Below are positions 26,672 to 35,417 of a stretch of DNA of 64,000 nt, piece after piece. The DNA lies in the NCBI RefSeq assembly GCF_000418555.1, contig NZ_ATKM01000019.1:248001-312000 (forward strand), written 5' to 3'. The notes under the pieces were generated by a model, which had not been told where the DNA came from, searched no databases, and saw nothing but the letters and a program-made list of their open reading frames with translations. Position numbers and translations under genes: made by a program. The first letter of the stretch is position 1. Each line of letters begins with the position of its first letter. This DNA comes from Pseudomonas sp. P818 (GTDB taxonomy: Bacteria > Pseudomonadota > Gammaproteobacteria > Pseudomonadales > Pseudomonadaceae).

Positions 26672-27835
26672 ATGCGCAAACTGCTGATCGCCCTGCTTCT
26701 GCTGGTTCCCCTCTCTGCTCTCGCCGTGCTCGGTCTGCCTCAGGTGATCGATGCGCAGATGAACAGTGTCGCCAGCCCGCCGCCCTATCCGGCCAGCGCC
26801 GGCGCGCAGAAGCTGCACCAGGGTCTGTTCGTCGCCGATCTGCATGACGACGCCCTGCTCTGGGAGCGCGATTTGCTCAAACGCTACGATTACGGCCATT
26901 CCGACCTGCCGCGCATGCTCGAAGGCCGCCTCGGCCTGCAGGTGTTCTCCACCGTGACCAAGACCCCACGCGGCCTGAACATGGAGAGCAACGGCGCCGA
27001 CAGCGACAACATCACCCTGCTGGCCATGGCCCAGCGCTGGCCGCGGGAAACCTGGAGCAGCCTGCTGCAGCGCGCGCTGTATCAGGCGCAGAAACTCCAG
27101 GACGCCGCCGCTGGCAGCGACGGCCGCCTGGTGCTGATCCGCAGCCGCAACGACCTGGCGAACTTCGTCGAAGCCTGGAAAAAGGACCCGCGCCGCGTCG
27201 CCGGCCTGCTCGCCACCGAGGGCCTGCAACCCATCGAAGGCAAGCTGGAAAACATCGACGCGCTGTATGACGCGGGCTTTCGCATCGCCGGCCTCACCCA
27301 CTTCTTCGACAACGAGGTCGGCGGTTCGGCCCACGGCCAGAAGAAAGGCGGCCTGACTCCGCTGGGCAGGCAAGTGATTACCCGGCTGGAAGAAAAATCC
27401 ATGCTGGTGGACCTGGCCCACGCCTCGCGCCCACTAATCGACGACGTATTGGCCATGGCCAAGCGCCCGGTGCTGGTCTCGCACACCGGGGTCGAGGGCA
27501 CCTGCCCCGGCACGCGCAACCTCAGTGACAAGCACCTGCAGGCCATTGCCGCCACCGGTGGGGTGATTGGTATCGGTTACTGGAGCACCGCGGTGTGCGA
27601 CACCTCGGTCGCCGCCATCGTCAAGGCCATCCGCTACACCGCGGACAAGGTCGGTGTCGAGCACGTCGCCTTGGGGTCGGACTTCAACGGCACCGTGCAC
27701 ACCCCGTTTGATGTCACCGGTTTGGCGCAGATCACCGAAGGTCTGCAGAGCGCCGGCTTCGACGAGCCTGCCATCGCCGCGATCATGGGTGGCAATGTCC
27801 AGCGCCTGCTGCTGGCCAGTCTGCCGGAGAACTGA
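26672..27835 (+). CDS. membrane dipeptidase, peptidase family M19
   Basis: The 387-residue protein has an N-terminal signal/anchor (LLIALLLLVPLSALAVLGL), so it acts in the periplasm or at the membrane. M19 zinc-site segments are present: FVADLHDDALLWERDL (HxD), GLLATEGLQ (bridging Glu), LVDLAHAS and VLVSHTGVEG (His ligands), and HVALGSDFNGTV (catalytic Asp). Renal-dipeptidase relatives cleave dipeptides, including D-residue-containing ones and dehydropeptides. It stands alone between a REP repeat and rhlB. No clear ribosome site precedes the ATG. Confidence 0.92.
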   Translation: MRKLLIALLLLVPLSALAVLGLPQVIDAQMNSVASPPPYPASAGAQKLHQGLFVADLHDDALLWERDLLKRYDYGHSDLPRMLEGRLGLQVFSTVTKTPRGLNMESNGADSDNITLLAMAQRWPRETWSSLLQRALYQAQKLQDAAAGSDGRLVLIRSRNDLANFVEAWKKDPRRVAGLLATEGLQPIEGKLENIDALYDAGFRIAGLTHFFDNEVGGSAHGQKKGGLTPLGRQVITRLEEKSMLVDLAHASRPLIDDVLAMAKRPVLVSHTGVEGTCPGTRNLSDKHLQAIAATGGVIGIGYWSTAVCDTSVAAIVKAIRYTADKVGVEHVALGSDFNGTVHTPFDVTGLAQITEGLQSAGFDEPAIAAIMGGNVQRLLLASLPEN

Positions 27836-27933
27836 GGCCGGCTCTTGACAGACGCGAGCGAAGCACTTCGCCACGCCCGCGTCTTGCATTACACTGGCGG
27901 GCGTTCACTCCTTAACCAGTCGATGAGAAGCCC

Positions 27934-29379
27934 GTGCTCAAAGCACTCAAGAAAATGTTCGGCAAGGCCGAAGGCGAGCAGCCACAGCCAGCCACTGCGC
28001 CCGTAGCGCCTGCCCAGGCCAAGACCGGCGAACCTGAGAAAAGCGCCCGCAAAGGCAAACCCGCACGCAAGCCCGAAACCGCTGCCGCGCCGGCTGAAGA
28101 GCGTCCACCTCGCCCGACCAGGGCCGACAAGCCACGCCGCGAGCGCCCGGCCAAACCAGTAGATACCTGGAAGCTGGAAGATTTCGTGGTCGAGCCGGCC
28201 GAAGGCAAGACGCGCTTTCATGACTTCAAGCTCGCCCCCGAGCTGATGCACGCCATCCACGACCTCGGCTTCCCCTATTGCACGCCGATCCAGGCCGGCG
28301 TGCTGGGTTACACCCTCAAGGGCCAGGACGCCATCGGCCGCGCCCAGACCGGCACCGGCAAGACTGCCGCCTTCCTGATCTCGATCATCACCCAGCTGCT
28401 GCAGACCCCGCCGCCGAAAGAGCGCTACATGGGCGAGCCGCGTGCGCTGATCATCGCGCCGACCCGCGAGCTGGTGGTGCAGATCGCCAAGGATGCGACC
28501 GAGCTGACCAAGTACACCAAGCTCAACGTCATGAGCTTCGTCGGCGGTATGGACTTCGACAAGCAGCTCAAGCAGCTGGAATCGCGCTTCTGCGACATCC
28601 TGGTCGCCACTCCGGGCCGCCTGCTGGACTTCAACCAGCGCGGTGAAGTGCACCTGGACATGGTCGAGGTGATGGTGCTCGATGAAGCCGACCGCATGCT
28701 CGACATGGGCTTCATCCCGCAGGTGCGCCAGATCATCCGCCAGACGCCGATGAAGGGCGACCGCCAGACCCTGCTGTTCTCCGCCACCTTCACCGACGAC
28801 GTGATGAACCTGGCCAAGCAGTGGACGGTCAACCCGGCCATCGTCGAGATCGAGCCGGAGAACGTCGCCAGCGATACCGTCGAACAGCACGTCTACGCCG
28901 TGGCCTCCAGCGACAAATACAAGCTGCTCTACAACCTGATCACGCAGAACGCCTGGGACCGGGTGATGGTCTTCGCCAACCGCAAGGACGAAGTGCGCCG
29001 CATCGAGGAACGCCTGACCCGCGACGGCGTCAGCGCCGCGCAGATGTCCGGCGACGTGCCGCAGCACAAGCGCATCAAGGTACTCGAAGGCTTCCGCGCC
29101 GGGCATATCCGCGTGCTGGTCGCCACCGACGTGGCCGGCCGCGGCATCCATGTCGACGGCATCAGCCACGTGATCAACTTCACCCTGCCGGAAGACCCGG
29201 ACGATTACGTGCACCGCATCGGTCGTACCGGTCGCGCCGGCACCAGCGGCACATCGATCAGCTTCGCCGGCGAGGACGACGCCTTCGCCCTGCCGCCGAT
29301 CGAAGCGCTGATCGGCCGCAAGATCCAGTGCGAGATGCCACCGGACGAACTGCTCAAGCCGGTGCCGCGCAGGCACTGA
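27934..29379 (+). CDS. rhlB: DEAD-box ATP-dependent RNA helicase RhlB
   Basis: The 481-residue helicase has a long basic, Pro/Ala/Lys-rich N-terminal extension (1–80) that is probably disordered. The DEAD core follows: a Q-motif with FHDF (95–98) and TPIQ (117–120), AQTGTGKT (137–144), PTRELVVQI, VLDEADRMLDMGF, FSATF, VATDVAGRGIHVDG and HRIGRTGRAG. RhlB unwinds structured RNA and feeds the degradosome. The start is GTG. The tail in enteric RhlB that binds RNase E is short here. Monocistronic, with its own terminator. Confidence 0.95.
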   Translation: MLKALKKMFGKAEGEQPQPATAPVAPAQAKTGEPEKSARKGKPARKPETAAAPAEERPPRPTRADKPRRERPAKPVDTWKLEDFVVEPAEGKTRFHDFKLAPELMHAIHDLGFPYCTPIQAGVLGYTLKGQDAIGRAQTGTGKTAAFLISIITQLLQTPPPKERYMGEPRALIIAPTRELVVQIAKDATELTKYTKLNVMSFVGGMDFDKQLKQLESRFCDILVATPGRLLDFNQRGEVHLDMVEVMVLDEADRMLDMGFIPQVRQIIRQTPMKGDRQTLLFSATFTDDVMNLAKQWTVNPAIVEIEPENVASDTVEQHVYAVASSDKYKLLYNLITQNAWDRVMVFANRKDEVRRIEERLTRDGVSAAQMSGDVPQHKRIKVLEGFRAGHIRVLVATDVAGRGIHVDGISHVINFTLPEDPDDYVHRIGRTGRAGTSGTSISFAGEDDAFALPPIEALIGRKIQCEMPPDELLKPVPRRH

Positions 29380-29396
29380 TCGGTTCGGCAGTCAAG

Positions 29397-29428
29397 AAAG
29401 GCGAAGCCATCCAGCTTCGCCTTTTTCA
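29397..29428 (+). terminator. intrinsic terminator of rhlB
   Basis: AAAGGCGAAGC and GCTTCGCCTTT form an 11-bp stem with a 6-nt loop, followed by TTC. It is 17 bp after the rhlB stop. Confidence 0.85.
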
Positions 29429-29452
29429 TTGATCTAGTTGATTTGATACGCC

Positions 29453-30592
29453 ATGCAACAGTGCGATTACCTCATCATCGGCGCCGGCATTGCCGGGGCC
29501 TCCACCGGCTACTTCCTGGCCAGCCACGGCAAGACGCTGCTGCTTGAACGCGAGGCGCAACCCGGCTATCACGCCACCGGCCGCTCGGCGGCGTTGTATA
29601 CCGTGGCCTACGGCACGCCGCAGGTCCGTGCGCTGACGGCCGCCAGCCGCGCCTTTTACGATGCCCCGCCAGCCGGTTTCGCCGATCACCCGCTGCTCAC
29701 CCCGCGCGGCGAACTGGTGGTGGACTTCAGTGGTGACGCCGCGGAGCTGCAGCGCCAGTACGAACAGGCCCGCGAGCATGTCAACGAGGCTCGCCTGCTC
29801 AGCGCCGACGAGGCCTGCGCAATGGTTCCGGTGTTGCGCCGCGAGCTGGTGCACGCTGCGCTGTTCGACCCCAGCGCCGCCGACATCGATACCGCCGCGC
29901 TGCACCAGGGTTACCTGCGTGGTATCCGCCTGCAGGGCGGGGAGATTCACTGTAACCGCGAAGTACTCGGCATCAACCGCGACGGGGACGGCTGGCAGGT
30001 GGAATGTGCCGGGCAACGCTACCGCACACGCGTGCTGATCAATGCTGCCGGCGCTTGGTGCGACGAGATCGCGCGTCTGGCCGGCCTACCCGGCATCGGT
30101 GTACAGCCCAAGCGGCGCGCCGCCTTCACCTTCAACGGCCCGTCGGGCATCGACTGCCAACACTGGCCGGCGCTGGTGAGCCTGGACGAATCCTTCTATT
30201 TCAAACCCGATGCCGGCCTGCTGCTCGGCTCGCCGGCCAATGCCGACCCGGTGGCGCCGCACGACGTGCAGCCCGAGGAGCTGGATATCGCCCTGGGTAT
30301 CCATCAGATCGAGGAACACACCAGCTTGCAGATTCACCGTCCGGCGCACACCTGGGCCGGCCTGCGCAGCTTCGTCGCCGATGGCGATCTGGTAGGCGGT
30401 TTCGACACCCAGACCGAGAACTTCTTCTGGATCGCGGCGCAGGGCGGCTACGGCATCCAGACCAGCGCCGCGATGGGCCAGGCCTGTGCGGCGCTGATCC
30501 GCAGGCAAGCATTGCCGCAACCTTTGCTCGAGGCGGGCCTGAGTGAAGCGGTGCTCAGCCCGGCACGGCTGTCGACATGCCAGGCGCGCTGA
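29453..30592 (+). CDS. dauA: FAD-dependent D-arginine (D-amino-acid) dehydrogenase
   Basis: The 379-residue flavoprotein oxidatively deaminates D-arginine, D-lysine and other D-amino acids to the 2-oxo acids. The FAD motif is DYLIIGAGIAGASTGYFLASHG (residues 5–26). Comparison with my memory of P. aeruginosa DauA gives collinear numbering. Tyr53, Glu87 (guanidinium contact), the Tyr of DESFYFKPDAG, the Arg of GLRSFVADGDLV and the Gln of AAQGGYGIQTS are all kept. Position 48, His in DauA, is Leu here. In P. aeruginosa rhlB is followed by dauB then dauA; the dauB gene is missing from this spot. Confidence 0.88.
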   Translation: MQQCDYLIIGAGIAGASTGYFLASHGKTLLLEREAQPGYHATGRSAALYTVAYGTPQVRALTAASRAFYDAPPAGFADHPLLTPRGELVVDFSGDAAELQRQYEQAREHVNEARLLSADEACAMVPVLRRELVHAALFDPSAADIDTAALHQGYLRGIRLQGGEIHCNREVLGINRDGDGWQVECAGQRYRTRVLINAAGAWCDEIARLAGLPGIGVQPKRRAAFTFNGPSGIDCQHWPALVSLDESFYFKPDAGLLLGSPANADPVAPHDVQPEELDIALGIHQIEEHTSLQIHRPAHTWAGLRSFVADGDLVGGFDTQTENFFWIAAQGGYGIQTSAAMGQACAALIRRQALPQPLLEAGLSEAVLSPARLSTCQAR

Positions 30593-31035
30593 TCAGGCTG
30601 CTGCAGGGCTCGCTTCTGCTGCCGACCACCGCCCTGTTCGTCGCCCTGCTCACCGGCGAACTTCGTCATGGCCACCTGTGGCTGGAATGGCCTCTTGCAC
30701 TCGAGCCCGGCAGCCACCCGGCCAGCGAAGCGCTGCTGGCCTCGATACCGGGGCTGCTGCTGTTCTTCACTTGCTGCGTCCTGGGCCTGCCCCGTCGTCA
30801 CGGGCGCCCGGCGCTACTCGCGACCTTCGTCGCGGCAGGCGCACTGGCGGCATACTGCGCTGCCGTGATGTTCGCGCCATCCTTCGGCAATACCTGGACA
30901 TCAGGGGAAATCTTCCACGAGCTGTACCTTGCCCACTGGCGTCTGCTGGCCCTGTCGTTGCTGCCGGGGCTGCTGGGCACTTTGCTGCTGCAACGCCTTT
31001 CGCGAATGAATGGATGCCCCGCCGCCCGGCCGTAG
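30577..31035 (+). CDS. hypothetical four-helix membrane protein
   Basis: The 152-residue protein overlaps the last 16 bases of dauA. It has about four hydrophobic segments: LLQGSLLLPTTALFVALL, LLASIPGLLLFFTCCVLGL, LATFVAAGALAAYCAAVMF and LLALSLLPGLLGTLLL. A basic C-terminus (LLQRLSRMNGCPAARP) follows. No family is recognised. The overlap suggests translation is coupled to dauA, but I have no evidence of shared function. A shorter real start is possible. Confidence 0.55.
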   Translation: MPGALIRLLQGSLLLPTTALFVALLTGELRHGHLWLEWPLALEPGSHPASEALLASIPGLLLFFTCCVLGLPRRHGRPALLATFVAAGALAAYCAAVMFAPSFGNTWTSGEIFHELYLAHWRLLALSLLPGLLGTLLLQRLSRMNGCPAARP

Positions 31036-31091
31036 CGCTGATCCGGTTGGCGCAGACCAACCGGCCCCATGCTCTGTAGACTCGACGCGCT

Positions 31092-33458
31092 CTAGAACAA
31101 CCCCAGTTGCCCATCCACCAACCGTTCGAACTCGCCGCCGACGAACGGCAGGATGGCATCAGCCACCGGTTTCAGCTGACGGCTGATGTAGTGCTCGTAG
31201 TCCACTGGTGACAGCAGACGCTCCAGCGGTTGCGGCCCGCCGGTGGTGATCAGGTAGCTGATCCAGCCGCCGCGCTGGTACTGCAAGGGCCGGCCCAGAC
31301 GCTGGTTGTGCTCGTCGGCCAGGCGCGCGGCGCGCACATGCGGTGGGACGTTGCGCTGGTAGTCATCGAGGCGCCGACGCAAGCGCTTGCGATAGACCAG
31401 CAGCTCGTCCAGCTCGCCGGCTAGCGTACGTTTCACGTAGTCGCGCACGTAGTCCTCGTAGGGCTGGCCGTCGAACACCAGGCGATAGAGCTCCTGCTGG
31501 AAGCGCTGGGCCAGAGGCGACCAGTCGGTGCGCACCGTTTCCAGCCCTTTGAACACCATGCGTTCGCTGCCGTCCACGTCGTGAACCAGGCCGGCGTAGC
31601 GCTTCTTGCTGCCCTCCTCGGTGCCGCGAATGGTGGGCATGAGAAAACGCCGGTAATGGGTCTCGAACTGCAGCTCCAGGGCGCTGGTAAGGCCGTACTC
31701 ATTCTGCAGATGCTCGCGCCACCAGGCGTTGACGCGGGCCACCAGCGCGCGCCCGATGCGCGTTGCCTCCTCCTCGTCGTGGGCGCGGCCAAGCCAGACG
31801 AAGGTGGAGTCGGTGTCGCCGTAGATCACCGCATGGCCCTCGGCCTCGATCAGCTCGCGAGTGCGCTTCATGATCTGATGCCCGCGCAAGGTGATCGACG
31901 ACGCCAGACGCGGGTCGAAGAAGCGACAACCGCTGGAGCCGAGCACACCGTAGAAGGCGTTCATGATGATCTTCAACGCCTGCGACAGCGCCTTGTTGCC
32001 GTCGCGCTTGGCCGCCTCGCGCCCCTGCCAGACGCGCTCGACGATGGCCGGCAGGCAGTGCCGGGTACGCGAGAAGCGCGCGCCGCGAAAGCCTTCCACC
32101 GAATGTTCGTCATCCGGCAGGTGCAGGCCTTCGACCAGCCCCAGCGGGTCGATCAGAAAGCTGCGGATGATCGACGGATACAGGCTCTTGTAGTCCAGCA
32201 CCAGCACCGAGTCGTACAGGCCGGGACGCGAATCCATGACGAAGCCGCCGGGGCTGTTCTCGCCGCGTATGTCGCCAAGGTTCGGTGCGACGAAACCCAG
32301 GCGGTGCATGGGCGGCAGGTACAGGTGGGTGAAGGCCGCCACCGAGCCGCCGCTGCGGTCGGCCGCCAGCCCGGTGACGCTGGAGCGCTCCAGCAGGAAG
32401 GCGAGCAGATCGGTGTGGGCGAAGATGCGCGTGACCAGCTCGCAGTCCTTGAGGTTGTAGCGGGCCAGCGCCGGCTTGTCCTCGTCGAACATGCGCTGGA
32501 TCTCGTCCATCCGCGCATAGGGCGTGTCGATGGCCTTGCCCTCGCCGAGCAGGGTCTGCGCCACCGATTCCAGGCTGAACGAGGAGAAACTCCAGGTCGC
32601 AGAACGCAGCGCCTCGATGCCGTCGATGATCAGCCGCCCGGCCGCCTCGGCGAAGTAGTGCTGGCTGCTGTTGTGCTGGCGCCAGCCCATCACGTCGCCA
32701 CCACGCCCCAGCAGCAGCGGCACCTTGAGCTGCTCGGCGTGATCGCGCAGCACGCGCAGGTCGAACTGCACCAGGTTCCAGCCGATGATGGCGTCCGGGT
32801 CATGCCGCTGCAGCCAGTCATTCAGGCGCTCGAGCAGCGCCTTGCGGCTGTCGCAATACTCCAGGTCGAAGTCGACGATGCTGGCGTCGCCATTGGCCGG
32901 ACCGAGCATATAGACCTGGCGCTGGCCACAGCCTTCCAGGGCGATGGAATACAGCTCGCCGCGAGCGCTGGTCTCTATATCCAGCGACACCAGGCGCAGC
33001 GTCGGGCGGTAATCAGGCGCGGGTTTGAGCGACTTGCACAGCAGGCTGCCGTCCGGCTGCTCGATACCATCGAAGAACACGCTGGCGGTGATAAAGCGCT
33101 CCATCAGGTAGCGATCCGGCGGACGAATATCGGCCTCGTACACATCCACGCCGACCTGGCGCAGTTTTTTCTCAAGCTGCAGCAACTGGCGGTACTGGCG
33201 GCAATACAGGCCCAGCACCGGGCGGCGCTTGAAATCGCGCAAAGCCAGCTCACGCAGCTCGGCTCCCTGCGTATCACGCAGCAACGGTTCGGCCCAGGCG
33301 CGCTGCTCGGCGGGGATAAAGGCCACCGACTCCTGGCACGGCAGGCGTATCTGGCGCGGGCCGACATCGGTCGCCAGCCAGAAGGCCACCTCGGTGCCCT
33401 CCGGCGTATCGCGCCAATGGCGGCTGAGCACGAAGCCTTGCTGGGGTTGCGTCATCAT
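31092..33458 (-). CDS. polB: DNA polymerase II (family B)
   Basis: The 788-residue enzyme is a damage-inducible proofreading polymerase. The exonuclease motifs start with LVSLDIETSARGE (near residue 160) and include IIGWNLVQFDLRVLRDHA and YNLKDCELV. Polymerase motifs are LVLDYKSLYPSIIRSFLID (near 420), ALKIIMNAFYGVLGS and YGDTDSTFVW (near 548). Length matches other PolB proteins. MMTQPQQGF gives two adjacent ATGs, 33458 and 33455; I use the first. A perfect 11-bp hairpin lies in the leader at 33482–33507. LexA control is expected for the family, but I did not find a clear SOS box. Confidence 0.95.
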   Translation of the reverse strand: MMTQPQQGFVLSRHWRDTPEGTEVAFWLATDVGPRQIRLPCQESVAFIPAEQRAWAEPLLRDTQGAELRELALRDFKRRPVLGLYCRQYRQLLQLEKKLRQVGVDVYEADIRPPDRYLMERFITASVFFDGIEQPDGSLLCKSLKPAPDYRPTLRLVSLDIETSARGELYSIALEGCGQRQVYMLGPANGDASIVDFDLEYCDSRKALLERLNDWLQRHDPDAIIGWNLVQFDLRVLRDHAEQLKVPLLLGRGGDVMGWRQHNSSQHYFAEAAGRLIIDGIEALRSATWSFSSFSLESVAQTLLGEGKAIDTPYARMDEIQRMFDEDKPALARYNLKDCELVTRIFAHTDLLAFLLERSSVTGLAADRSGGSVAAFTHLYLPPMHRLGFVAPNLGDIRGENSPGGFVMDSRPGLYDSVLVLDYKSLYPSIIRSFLIDPLGLVEGLHLPDDEHSVEGFRGARFSRTRHCLPAIVERVWQGREAAKRDGNKALSQALKIIMNAFYGVLGSSGCRFFDPRLASSITLRGHQIMKRTRELIEAEGHAVIYGDTDSTFVWLGRAHDEEEATRIGRALVARVNAWWREHLQNEYGLTSALELQFETHYRRFLMPTIRGTEEGSKKRYAGLVHDVDGSERMVFKGLETVRTDWSPLAQRFQQELYRLVFDGQPYEDYVRDYVKRTLAGELDELLVYRKRLRRRLDDYQRNVPPHVRAARLADEHNQRLGRPLQYQRGGWISYLITTGGPQPLERLLSPVDYEHYISRQLKPVADAILPFVGGEFERLVDGQLGLF

Positions 33459-33481
33459 CTTTTCAGGCAAGCACGATCTGC

Positions 33482-33507
33482 CCCCTCTCCCATGAATGGG
33501 AGAGGGG
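33482..33507. repeat. short perfect palindrome in the polB leader
   Basis: CCCCTCTCCCA and TGGGAGAGGGG pair over 11 bp around a TGAA loop, 24 bp before the polB start. It probably lies within the mRNA leader, or is a dispersed repeat; no T-run follows on the minus strand. Confidence 0.6.
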
Positions 33508-33604
33508 AGAAAACAGCCTCTGCAGTTACCCATTACCTCGAACCAAACTGGCCGGCCATTCTACGCCAGCGGTTACAATGGCGCCTTTTCCGGACGATGG
33601 TTCG

Positions 33605-34033
33605 ATGAGCGAAACACCTCCCTACGGCACCGGCGATGCTTCCTACCAGGCCGCTGGCGGTATCGACGGCCTGCGCCGCCTGGTCGACGACTTCTACCGC
33701 CTGATGGACGAACGCCCCGAAGCCGCCGCGCTGCGCGCCTTGCACCCGACCTCCTTAAGCGCCTCGCGCGACAAGCTGGTGTGCTTCCTGAGCGGCTGGC
33801 TGGGCGGGCCGCGCCTGTTCGCCGAGAAATACGGCAGCATCAGTATTCCGGCGTTTCATGCGCAGTGGCCGATCGATCAGGCGCTGGCGGAAAGCTGGCT
33901 GAGCTGCATGGCCGGCGCCATCGCCCTACAGAACTATGCACCGGCGTTCGCCGACTACCTGCTGACCCAGCTGCGCGTCCCCGCCGAACGCTCGGTGCAG
34001 GCCAGCCAAAACCGTCATCGCAAGGAAACCTGA
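33605..34033 (+). CDS. group II truncated hemoglobin (TrHbO-like)
   Basis: The 142-residue protein has the truncated-globin pattern. YQAAGGIDGLRRLVDDFYRLMDE, a FLSGWLGGPRLFAEKYG segment with the group II Trp-Gly, and the C-terminal ALAESWLSCMAGAI with the distal/group II Trp are all present. The proximal His is in the segment SISIPAFHAQW. It binds heme and probably handles oxygen, NO or peroxide in the cytoplasm. It is first in a compact run with the FKBP and methyltransferase genes, 1 bp and then an overlap. Confidence 0.85.
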   Translation: MSETPPYGTGDASYQAAGGIDGLRRLVDDFYRLMDERPEAAALRALHPTSLSASRDKLVCFLSGWLGGPRLFAEKYGSISIPAFHAQWPIDQALAESWLSCMAGAIALQNYAPAFADYLLTQLRVPAERSVQASQNRHRKET

Positions 34034-34034
34034 C

Positions 34035-34373
34035 ATGACTGATCAACTGATCATCGAAGACCTGCAACCCGGCGACGGCAAGGCCGTGGTCAAGGGCGCC
34101 CTGATCACCACCCAATATCGCGGCTGGCTGGCCGATGGCAGCGAGTTCGACTCGTCCTTCTCGCGCGGCAAGCCGTTTCAGTGCGTGATCGGCACCGGCC
34201 GGGTGATCAAGGGCTGGGATCAGGGCCTGATGGGCATGCAGGTGGGCGGCAAGCGCAAGCTGCAGGTGCCGGCCCATCTGGGTTATGGCGAGCGCAGCGT
34301 CGGTTCGATTCCGCCCAACTCCGACCTGACTTTCGAGATCGAGCTGCTGGAAGTGCTGACCCGCGATGACTGA
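34035..34373 (+). CDS. FKBP-type peptidyl-prolyl cis-trans isomerase
   Basis: This 112-residue single-domain FKBP has the canonical TTQYRGWLADGSEFDSSFSRGKPF. VIGTGRVIKGWDQGLMGMQVGGKRKLQVP and HLGYGERSVGSIPPNSDLTFEIELLEV follow, with active-site aromatic residues kept. There is no signal peptide, so it catalyses prolyl isomerisation in the cytoplasm. AAGGA lies 8 nt upstream of the ATG. Its stop overlaps the start of the methyltransferase gene by eight bases. Confidence 0.95.
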   Translation: MTDQLIIEDLQPGDGKAVVKGALITTQYRGWLADGSEFDSSFSRGKPFQCVIGTGRVIKGWDQGLMGMQVGGKRKLQVPAHLGYGERSVGSIPPNSDLTFEIELLEVLTRDD

Positions 34374-35292
34374 TGCCGCCCTCGCCACCCTGCGCGAGCT
34401 CCTGCTGCAGGCGCTGGACAACCACCCCGGCAGCGAGACCCGCCGCCTGTTTCATGGCCGCGGCCGCTGCTGGTCGGGGCTGGAGCAGATCACCGTCGAC
34501 TGGCTGTCCGGCATCGTTCTGGTGATGCTGTTCCGCGAGCCATCGCCGGCACTGCGGCCGCTGCTGATCGAGTTGCTGGCCACCCCGCAGTGGCAGGCCA
34601 GCGGCGCACGCGGCCTGCTGCTGCAGCACCGCTATGTACAGGGCAGCGAGAGCGAATGGCTGGCCGGCGAGCCGCAGGCGCAATGGCCGATCATCGAGGA
34701 CGGCCTGCACTACCTGCTCGACCTCGGCAGCAAGCAGAACAGCGGGCTGTTCCTCGATATGCGCCTGGGTCGCCAGTGGGTGCGCGAGCAGGCCGCCGGC
34801 AAGCGCGTGCTCAACCTGTTCGCCTACACCTGCGGCTTCTCCGTCGCGGCCATCGCCGGTGGCGCCGAGCGGGTGGTCAATCTGGACATGGCGCGCGCGG
34901 CGCTGTCACGCGGGCGCGACAACCATCGCCTGAACGGGCATGACCTCTCCCGAGTGGAGTTTCTTGGTCATGAACTGTTCAAGTCCTGGGGCAAGGTGCG
35001 CAAGAGCGGGCCGTACGATCTGGTGATCATCGACCCACCGAGCTTTCAGAAAGGCAGCTTCGCCCTCACCCAGGACTACGCCAAGATTCTCCGGCGCCTG
35101 CCCGAGCTGCTGATCGAGCACGGCGCCGTGCTGGCCTGCGTCAACGACCCCGATATCGGCCCGGACTTTCTTATCGAAGGAATGGCGGCAGAAGCGCCAC
35201 AACTGCGCTTCGTCGAGCGCCTGGACAACCCGCCGGAGTTTCCCGATATCTCCCCCGAGAGCGGCCTGAAGGCGCTGGTGTTCCAACTGTAG
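34366..35292 (+). CDS. class I SAM-dependent methyltransferase, RlmI/RlmK-like
   Basis: The 308-residue protein has the rRNA-methyltransferase-type core. IEDGLHYLLDLGSKQNSGLFLDMRLGRQWV precedes the SAM site VLNLFAYTCGFSVAAIAGGAERVVNLDMA, and DLVIIDPPSFQKGSF is the DPPxF motif of the RlmI-like family. It probably methylates cytosine in 23S rRNA, but the PUA domain of RlmI is absent, so the target is uncertain. Translation is coupled to the FKBP gene. The stop codon lies inside a dispersed repeat that begins at 35289. Confidence 0.85.
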   Translation: MTDAALATLRELLLQALDNHPGSETRRLFHGRGRCWSGLEQITVDWLSGIVLVMLFREPSPALRPLLIELLATPQWQASGARGLLLQHRYVQGSESEWLAGEPQAQWPIIEDGLHYLLDLGSKQNSGLFLDMRLGRQWVREQAAGKRVLNLFAYTCGFSVAAIAGGAERVVNLDMARAALSRGRDNHRLNGHDLSRVEFLGHELFKSWGKVRKSGPYDLVIIDPPSFQKGSFALTQDYAKILRRLPELLIEHGAVLACVNDPDIGPDFLIEGMAAEAPQLRFVERLDNPPEFPDISPESGLKALVFQL

Positions 35293-35340
35293 CCTGGATG
35301 AATCCGGGAATTGCTGGCCCCGGATTGCATCCGGGCTACG
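35289..35340. repeat. dispersed palindrome, family B copy 1 (GTAGCCCGGATGCAATCC type)
   Basis: GTAGCCTGGATGAATCCGGG and CCCGGATTGCATCCGGGCTAC form an imperfect inverted pair. Another copy is at 39803–39856. It overlaps the methyltransferase stop codon. Confidence 0.8.
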
Positions 35341-35355
35341 GGCAGATGCCGATCA

Positions 35356-35411
35356 TGTGGGAGGGGCTTTAGCCGCGCTGTGAACAGATCGCGTCTAAAG
35401 CGCCTCCTACA
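35356..35411. repeat. REP-type palindromic repeat, family A copy 2
   Basis: TGTGGGAGGGGCTTTAGCCG and CTAAAGCGCCTCCTACA form an imperfect palindrome like that at 26547–26597. It lies between the convergent ends of the methyltransferase and norR genes. Confidence 0.85.
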
Positions 35412-35417
35412 ATCCGG

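Noticed and set aside
31581..33608. A 675-codon plus-strand frame opposite polB
   Set aside because: polB motifs are complete on the minus strand, and the plus-strand protein is low complexity without recognisable domains.
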